This document shows, piece by piece, positions 57,139 through 64,000 of a stretch of 64,000 nt of DNA. Source of the DNA: Adineta steineri (Eukaryota; Rotifera; Eurotatoria; Adinetida; Adinetidae). The stretch spans positions 22,228 to 86,227 of the forward strand of contig CAJNOI010000252.1 of NCBI GenBank assembly GCA_905250115.1. The letters are read 5' to 3'. The notes under the pieces were generated by a model. That model was not told the DNA's origin and did not search any database. It saw only the letters and a list, made by a program, of their open reading frames with translations. The stretch's first letter is position 1, and every line of letters begins with the position of its first letter. Both the position numbers and the translations under genes were made by a program.

Positions 57139-57513
57139 ATGCCAGGCTGTGGATGTGGTTGCGGTTGTGGATGCGGTTGTGGTTGTGGATGTGGTTGCGG
57201 TTGTGGATGCGGTTGTGGTTGTGGATGTGGTTGCGGTTGTGGATGCGGTTGTGGTTGTGGATGTGGTTGCGGATGTGGTTCGTGCTGTAAATCATGTTGT
57301 AGTACATGCTGTGATCCTTGTTGTTGCTCTTGCTGCGATCCTTGCTGTGATTGTTGTTGTGATCCATGTTGTGATTGCTGCTGTGGTTCATGTTGTTGTG
57401 GCCCATGCTGTTGTGTACGTAAAACTGTATGCTGCTGCAGACCATGTTGCAAAGTCATCAGAAAGAAAACCGTCACCGTTAAAAGATCATGCGCCAAAGT
57501 TTGCTGTTGTTAA
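57139..57513 (+). CDS. Cys-Gly repeat protein, 124 aa
   Basis: The start MPGCGCGCGC opens a stretch of about 45 residues that is a strict Cys-Gly alternation. A Cys-rich middle (GSCCKSCCSTCCDPCCCSCC, DPCCDCCCDPCC) and a basic end (KVIRKKTVTVKRSCAKVCCC) follow. About half of the residues are Cys. It resembles structural or metal-binding Cys-rich proteins (keratin-associated-like, Mst84D-like, metallothionein-like) only in composition; no homology is claimed. No signal peptide is present, so it is probably intracellular. A TATA-like box lies upstream. Reverse-strand frames over the same DNA are by-products of the repeat. Confidence 0.65.
   Translation: MPGCGCGCGCGCGCGCGCGCGCGCGCGCGCGCGCGCGCGCGCGCGCGSCCKSCCSTCCDPCCCSCCDPCCDCCCDPCCDCCCGSCCCGPCCCVRKTVCCCRPCCKVIRKKTVTVKRSCAKVCCC
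57148..57275. repeat. 36-bp coding tandem repeat, about 3.5 copies
   Basis: The unit alternates TGTGGA, TGTGGT, TGCGGT and related hexamers and encodes the Cys-Gly dipeptides. Copies are nearly identical at the DNA level, including the silent TGC/TGT choices, which points to recent expansion. Confidence 0.8.
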
Positions 57514-57812
57514 CATTAACATTTTTGATCTTTTTCTATGAACTCATTTAATATCTAATGTACAAATGTTAGACAACATTCTAACAACATTCGTATTATT
57601 TTGTTCTCTCTCCTTCCTGTCATCCATGAGAATACATTGAAATTCTCATCTTCTTTCTTTTTCTTATTTTACTCTCCATTTTCATTTACTTCTTATACAA
57701 TTAGAAAGAAGATGTGTTACATCATCTTCTTTGTTTTTCTCTGCTTTGACGAGCAAATCATTTATTATAACCAATAAATCTAGTTATAGCACCGATTTTT
57801 ATTTCTTCACCT

Positions 57813-60210
57813 TCAATCTTTTACATTAACAATCTTATTTTTTCCTCTCGGATTTAAAAGTTTTTTTTCGATTACTACAAAAGGTGTTTCAAAAAATATG
57901 TTAACAACAATAGCTGCAACATAACTGAAGAAAATATGTGAAACCAAATTGTTCACTAGAATGTGTGGTTGATAGTAGAAAGGCACTGTTCGATTGAAGA
58001 TAATAATATATAGAATTGTAGGATGAACAAGAAAAGCAGCATAATTCAGTCGAGCGAATGGTAACCATATAGGCCACGAGAGAATAGTATTCACTATTCC
58101 GCCTTGATTGCTACTGCATAGAAAGATGAGCCAACCAATGGCAAGAGCCCAGCCGGTGCGAGATAAACATTGATAGGTAACTAATGATGCACGGTTTAGT
58201 CCAGGTTCGTTGGCATATTCATGATATACTGAGAACAGACATGTTAAACAAATAGCAATAGCCAGAAGAGTACCAATTAGTTTTGAATAAACATTGAAAC
58301 GATATGTTCTTCCCATAGTAATGAGCAGAAAGCCAGTGAGAAGACCAATAGCATAAGCAGAAATACGACACCATGGAGTAACATATATGGTATTGAAAAA
58401 GTTTTTACCAGGCTACAAAAAAAAGAATCTTAAGGTGATATCTCGAATGAGAACTCATTGAAAACACGATTAAATAGTTATATTGCGATTGTTTTAGGTG
58501 AAACTATAGTTTTATTGGACCACCTCGTTATATAATGTTCGATATAAATTCGTCTTAGAGTATTTGAAACTTACTGCGAATTGAAATTCATCAAATGAAT
58601 TAACCGTCATATTGGGATAGTGAAGAAGAATACCAAGAATCGACATAATACCAACGAGAACAAAAATAATAGTCATCATAAAAGCAATCCATTTTCGTCC
58701 TTTGACAAATGGTATGAGAGCTAATGGAGCAATCCAATAAAATTGCATGTCATTGAAAAGATACCATGAAATAGTGAAACACATTTGACTCGGTTCGATT
58801 AAGTTGCCAATATAGAATATCGATGTCCACCAGTACTGATTGCGACAAGCTTCTGGTTCAAATCCTGTTTGAGTAGGATAAAATGGTCCATGGCCAAAGT
58901 ATGGTGTCAAATTGATGCTGACTGATAGAAGTAGAAGAAAAGCCGGTGTCAAACGGATATAACGATGGACATAGTAGAGAACCATGAGACGAAAGGAGAG
59001 TTTTTCTTTCTTCACTTGTCGAACAAATGCAATAGTCGTTAAAAAACCGCTTATTACAAAAAATGTATCTACTGTGAATGTTGCATTGATGATTAATTGA
59101 AAGAAAATATTCTTTGTCCAAGATAAAACATCGACTACATTACTTGTGTAAGCTAGACTGTCTAAAACTGAATGACCGATGATAACCCAGAAAAGAGATA
59201 AAACCCGAAGACCATTGATAAATGCAAATGAATTTTCATCTTCTTTCTTTTCCATTGTAAATATTCGACGTAGAGTACGTAGAGCTGAAAAGTTAGCAAG
59301 GAATATTCTACGAGGTGTTGATTCTAATAATGGTCGTTGTGTCAAATCTGAATAGTGTGGCGTAGTCATCGATTTCATCTCTAACGTTTCAACATCCGGA
59401 CGAGAATCATGTCTAACAACATTTTGATCAGATTTTAGACGTACAGTAATTATTAAATCAATGATAGTTCCGATAAGAACAAGAAGACCAAGTAAGGAGA
59501 GAATGATACACGTAGCTATGGCACCTCCAGTAAAATTTTTCTGTCCATTTGGAGGATCATTCGAACAGTCAAGGTAATCTTCAGTAATATTACTAAAGGT
59601 AAAGAATGATTGAATTAGCAATGCTACTGATTGTCGATCACATGATGAAGGAACACACATGCCAAGAGTTATGCCGTTAAATATCTCCAGAAGATCTGTT
59701 GTCGTTGATGATATAGGAAATAAAGTACCTATACAAAAAAAATTATTCATAGTGATTACATTTTGATAGATAATTATACATACAATGCTGAGTGTCGAAG
59801 GGTTGTACAACGAATGATTTATTATCGACCAAATACATCGGTTGAACACATTCATCGTAGTTACCCGTCCAAAACACGTTTCCTCTAAGCAAACCTGATG
59901 GTAATGGTTTTCCCCATGCATCGATTATTTTAAGTGCCCATGAATCGAATTGTAATGCTCCAGCAATGATCTTTTCAAACTCTTCTTGACACGTTGTAGT
60001 TTCATTACTGGTGCGTGAAGACAAATAGGCAGACATTCGAGAAGATGTAATCGAATATGGAAAATCGACGAGTAGCTCAGATTTTAAATGTTGAAAATGT
60101 CGAATTCGATTTATTATTGAATTGAATTGAAGAGGAAATGTTTGGTGCTTCGATTGACATATACTGTTATGTAATGAAAGCAAAAGCAGTAACAATATAA
60201 AAACGCCCAT
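57813..60210 (-). CDS. NRF-6-like acyltransferase-3 membrane protein
   Basis: Three minus-strand exons, 60210-59784, 59728-58575 and 58412-57813, join in frame to about 726 aa. A signal peptide (MGVFILLLLLLSLHNSICQS) leads to an extracellular NRF-type domain with paired Cys. These include CQEEFEKIIAGALQFDSWAL, GNYDECVQP and GMCVPSSCD. A first membrane helix (TCIILSLLGLLVLIGTIIDL) and an acyltransferase-3 domain of about ten helices follow. The domain's motif is FINGLRVLSLFWVIIGHSVL with the conserved His. Other family features are VDTFFVISGFLTT, YIRLTPAFLLL, WYLFNDMQFYWIAPL and RLNYAAFLVHPTILY. In nematodes, nrf-6-type proteins take part in lipid/drug transport across epithelia; the role here is not known. 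All expected parts are present and the frame is intact. Confidence 0.85.
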
Positions 60211-61800
60211 CTTGAAATAGAATCATATGATGCAGTTATACAACACTTTATATAGAGTTATAATATGCAGATAAGAGCATATATGTCCCTTTGCTGTTGT
60301 TATTTTTTTTTAGAGTTATCATTGTTTATCGCCTTCTTTTTCTTGCTTTACATCATATGAATACAACTCTAGAACAATCCATCATCATATGATTTGTTAC
60401 TTATTCTGGAGTGCAAAGACCGCGCTACTCTTCATTATTTATCTATATTTTTATGAATTCCTGATCTCTTTTTTAACCTTAGAAGAATACTTTGGAACCA
60501 TACCATTAGTTTGTCCTTCTTTCACACATTTATATGTGTTTACTATTGTGACCGATTATACAGAAAACTCTGAAAATGTATGTTTAGTAGATTTGAAACG
60601 TTACAGATATGAGTTTTTCGAGCAAATGTTGAGATCGCCATAGTTTGAAAAGTCACCTTCAATTTTTCATATCAATATATATTAAAATTCATTTGTTATC
60701 ACTAGTAGTTCTTTACAACAACAAATATTACATCAAAAATATTATGTTTTCAATATGCAAGAATCCAGAATAATAACTGTAAATACCGATTTTCGCATTT
60801 CATAGTTTGATAGAAAAAGAAAAAGACCAAAGCATGCATGAAAAGTCAACACAGTTTATATACATTAAGATGGTGATACTGATAAGCGATGAATGCAGAT
60901 GCGAGTTAAATGCAAGGCAAATGCATGACTGTATGACGCACGAAGGAGCGTAGATAAGACAGTGAGAATGGATGAATATGCAAATAAAAATATGAGGATA
61001 GATACAAAGAGTAGAAATATGGTCTCACTGAATAAAAAAATAACTATACATATATTTATGCGTTTAAAATTGGGTATAAATATGAGTGATCTGTACACAT
61101 GATGACATTCAACATTCGAAGGACTAGTAATTTACTTTTAACACAATGGAATTATATATTGTTTGTATAGAATGTTTGACAACGGTATGTATGTTGGTAA
61201 AATGAAATTGAATATTTTTCTTTATCTGATCTCTACCTTGTATTTTAATCGATAATCTTCAAATGCATTACACGCCTATATTGATGTATTGATGGAATTA
61301 AGAATGATAAGAATATGTATGATGAAAATAAATACTTTTTTATTGCACTTTTTCCTATTTGATTGCAATATTTTTTTTTGCTGATAGTCAAAGAGAGAGG
61401 AGACGTCAATGTGTTTCTTTGTTGTTTTTTTCATCTAATACAAAGAATGCATTGAGGCAACCATTTTCAATTCACATTCATCTGAATAATCGTTGATCTT
61501 CAAAATTATCTACGTATGTCCTATGATAAATTATTTATCAGATAGAGAAATAGTTACTCAGTACGAGAATCATCTGTTTATGTTAGATTTTGTTTATGAG
61601 ATTCGCCGTCACATTCTTGACAAAATGTTTCTATATAATGTTTAATGCAAGCAAAGCAAAATGAAAATAATAGTATGTGTTGACTAGAATATGGATTTAG
61701 AATATATGATGAACACCAAATTTATACATTACCATTACGGTGTATTTCAGATTCTAAATTTACAGATTTTCTAGATAAAACTACGTTAATAGTTTTTTAT
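60211..61800. other. Intergenic region between divergent genes
   Basis: No coding exon or RNA gene is supported; frames at 60389 and 60865 look accidental. A TTTCAG at about 61745-61750 may mark the start of a 5' leader exon for the next gene. No foldback element was noticed in this 1.6 kb. Confidence 0.5.
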
Positions 61801-63671
61801 ATGACCATGTATTCACTTCACGACGATTACTCTCTTCAATTCGTTATGAATTCAAATCAATCTTTAACTATTAAATTGAATCGTGATCAAACGTTGACAC
61901 GAATCATTATATTGAATGACGAGCAATGTTCTAAATTGACTTATCGTCTATGTGAAACAACCAACGAGCTATATGAACTGTTAATTGATATACTAGAGAC
62001 ATCAGTCTCAAGCATTCATGTTAAAGAAGATGAAAATCTAGAGATCTCGTTACCAATACGATTTGGTAGTAAAAATCGAATGAAATTATGGTCATTCAGA
62101 ATTGAATTCTCTTGTTTTTCATCCAACGACAATGATCCCAAGGAAGAAGTATCACTCGATCCATCAGATTGGAATGATACACGATATTTGGGTCATCAAA
62201 TTATGGATGATATGATGGATTATTTGCGTGATCTTCGTCAAAGACCAACTTGGCGTCCGATTCCTCCAAAAATAAAAGAAATCATTGCAACCAGTGTTCT
62301 TCCACTACATGGTCAATCGCCTTGGGAAGTCTACGACGAAATTCGTTCAATTGCACTTCCCTACGTAGTGGGTAATATTCATCCTCATTATTGGGGTTAT
62401 GTTCAAGGTTCTGGTTCACCAATTGGAGTACTAGCAGAGTTCATTACAGGAACAATGAATACAATGTCTTGGGGTGGTCATCAAGCAAGTATTTACTTAG
62501 AATGTCAAGTCTTATCATGGCTTAAAGAATTAATGGGTTTTCCTACAGATGAGACAAGCTCAGGTGTCCTTGTCAGTGGTACGTCTGTCGCTACAATCAT
62601 CGCTTTGGCAGTAGCTCGAAATAAATTTCATAATCGTACTATGAAGATTTATTGTTCAAACGAAGTACATAGTTGTCTAGCACGTGCTGTCGATCTTTTA
62701 GGTATTACTAGAACTAATTTAATAGTTATTCCAACAAATTCACAACGCCAAATTGATGTGGAGGTCTAGCAAATCATATATATATATAGAGAGAGAGAGA
62801 AACCCTAAATTTCATTTATATATTTTAGGTTTTGAAAACAAGTATAGATTTAAATTCTTGTGGCTTTATCGTCGGTTCAGCAGGCACAGTTGGTACCGGT
62901 GCCATTGATGATTTAGAAGGTTTAGCTGATCTGTGTGCTAGTCATCCAGAGAATCTTTGGTTTCATGTAGATGGTGCTATTGGTGCAGTCGCTCGTTGTT
63001 CCACACGTCTTCGACCATTGTTCACTGGCTTGGAACGAGCCGATTCATTGGCATTCGATCTGCATAAATGGCTTTTTGTTCCATATGAATGTGGTTGTAT
63101 TCTTATACGCGATGGTCAATTACATCGATCGACATTTGCACAGCCACCAGCATCGTATTTAACATTATTAGATGGTGGTATAACACCTAGCCACGGCGAA
63201 GTTTATTTTAGTGATTATGGTCTTGAACTTTCACGAAATACAAAAGCAATAAAAGTCTGGATGACATTGAAAACGTACGGAATCGAACGATTCGGTCGTA
63301 TTATGGAACAAAATGTTGATCAAGCTCTGTATTTTGCTCGTTTAATTGAACAAAATTCGAATGAACTCGAATTAATGGCGAAAACAACATTAAATATTGT
63401 TTGCTTTCGATATATCGTCCATCGTTCGAATAGTATCGATCAGCAACCTATGTTGAACGAATTAAATAAACGATTACTCGTATTAATACAAGAACGAGGT
63501 ATAGCAGTAGTTTCACCATTTGTTGTCGGTACAAATACGTTTGCATTAAGAATGTGTATTACAAATCATCGAACAAAATTATCCAATATGGATACATTTT
63601 TGCAACAAGTCATTAAATTAGCTCATGAACTAGTCAATACTCCTGAATTTATAATGCTAAACAAGATTTAA
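61801..63671 (+). CDS. Group II PLP-dependent decarboxylase with extra N-terminal domain
   Basis: Two exons, 61801-62763 and 62829-63671, join in phase 0 through a 65-bp intron (donor GTCTAG, acceptor TATTTTAG), giving about 601 aa. Residues 1-110 form a domain I do not recognise. The decarboxylase proper starts near LDPSDWNDTRYLGHQIMDDM. It contains GNIHPHYWGYVQGSGSPIGV, GVLVSGTSVATIIALAVARN, WFHVDGAIGA (PLP-ring Asp) and ADSLAFDLHKWLFVPYECGC (Schiff-base Lys in HKW). Such enzymes decarboxylate amino acids to amines (aromatic, glutamate or related); substrate cannot be told by eye. The NIHP.YWG.V.GSG.P.G style is closer to bacterial members than to animal DOPA or histidine decarboxylases as I recall them, so transfer is possible. 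Confidence 0.75.
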
Positions 63672-63926
63672 TTTTTTTTTAGTACTAACACTTATTATTT
63701 ATCTAAAATGATTTGTTAGAATTGAATTAAATAAAAATATGGTAGAAAGAAATCAATAATATGATAGAATAATTAATCATACGAAGAGCAAGATAAAGAG
63801 TTTCCTTATGGCATGTTCAATAATAGATTAACTATAAGGGATAATATATCTTACATTGAATAGTTAATAAACGACTCCTTTTTTTTTGTTCACTTATCAT
63901 ATTCAAAAATAGCAAACTTAGATAAT
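63672..63926. other. Short intergenic spacer
   Basis: AT-rich spacer with no visible feature. Confidence 0.5.
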
Positions 63927-64000
63927 ATGATAATCGCTAATGTATCTATCTTGGAATCAAACTTATTCATTTCTCTTCCAGTTCGATTTTGGCTTTTTTT
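63927..64000 (+). CDS. N-terminal start of another seven-helix receptor, cut by the window edge
   Basis: ATG 63927 opens a frame reading MIIANVSILESNLF then ISLPVRFWLF to the edge. PVRFWL at the beginning of TM1 is identical to the receptors at 36314 and 39903, preceded by a short N terminus with an N-V-S glycosylation site. Only 24 codons are present, so this is a family call from one motif. Confidence 0.55.
   Translation, partial: MIIANVSILESNLFISLPVRFWLF

Noticed and set aside
57120..57541. Gln/His-rich, Asn/His-rich and Val-rich frames over the Cys-Gly gene
   Set aside because: They are shadows of the TGTGGN repeat in other frames and strands. Only the Cys-Gly frame has a suitable start, an upstream TATA box and a non-repetitive tail.

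Overview
The window looks like nuclear DNA of a bdelloid rotifer (Adineta/Rotaria type); this is inference. It is AT-rich and densely genic. Most introns are GT-AG and about 50-90 bp long. The gene families are ones bdelloids have expanded: NHL and Kelch surface propellers, ADP-ribosyltransferase/TPR proteins, lineage-specific seven-helix receptors and F-box fragments. Several intron-poor enzyme genes look bacterial. Short hairpins resembling TGTGGG, which I recall as the bdelloid telomere repeat, are scattered through the window. Where exons are joined below, the reading frame was checked across each junction by hand; no transcript data were available.

Layout. 1-7.3 kb: a membrane-anchored NHL-propeller gene, then an arginine-type ADP-ribosyltransferase gene broken by an in-frame TGA and ended by a foldback element. 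7.5-16.6 kb, minus strand: two small unknown genes, a PARP-like gene, and a membrane-anchored alpha/beta-hydrolase fusion gene with one internal TGA. 17.5-22.3 kb: a 5'-incomplete receptor gene, a GC-rich inverted minisatellite running into a 100-N assembly gap, a 3' gene fragment, and a secreted NHL-propeller gene with an 8-nt microexon. 23.2-26.9 kb: an 11-exon gene whose ADP-ribosyltransferase-like domain has apparently lost its catalytic residues and is fused to TPRs. 30.1-34.3 kb: one gene encoding three tandem copies of a [TM - Cys-rich ectodomain - TM] module. 36.3-40.9 kb: two duplicated receptor genes, the first lying between long inverted repeats. 42.2-49.8 kb: U6 snRNA, two U2 snRNAs, a lipidated TPR protein, TFIIB, an alpha-arrestin and two unassigned structured elements. 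50.3-63.7 kb: a GH99/WbsX-like glycosidase, a Kelch surface protein, a Cys-Gly protein, an NRF-6-like acyltransferase and a PLP decarboxylase. The right edge cuts the start of another receptor.

No operon logic is evident. Common themes are surface proteins built as a TM plus a Thr-rich linker plus a beta-propeller, ADP-ribosyltransferase-fold proteins in several states of decay, a housekeeping RNA/transcription cluster (U6, U2, U2, TFIIB), and about two dozen foldback elements in intergenic DNA, in one intron and across one gene end.
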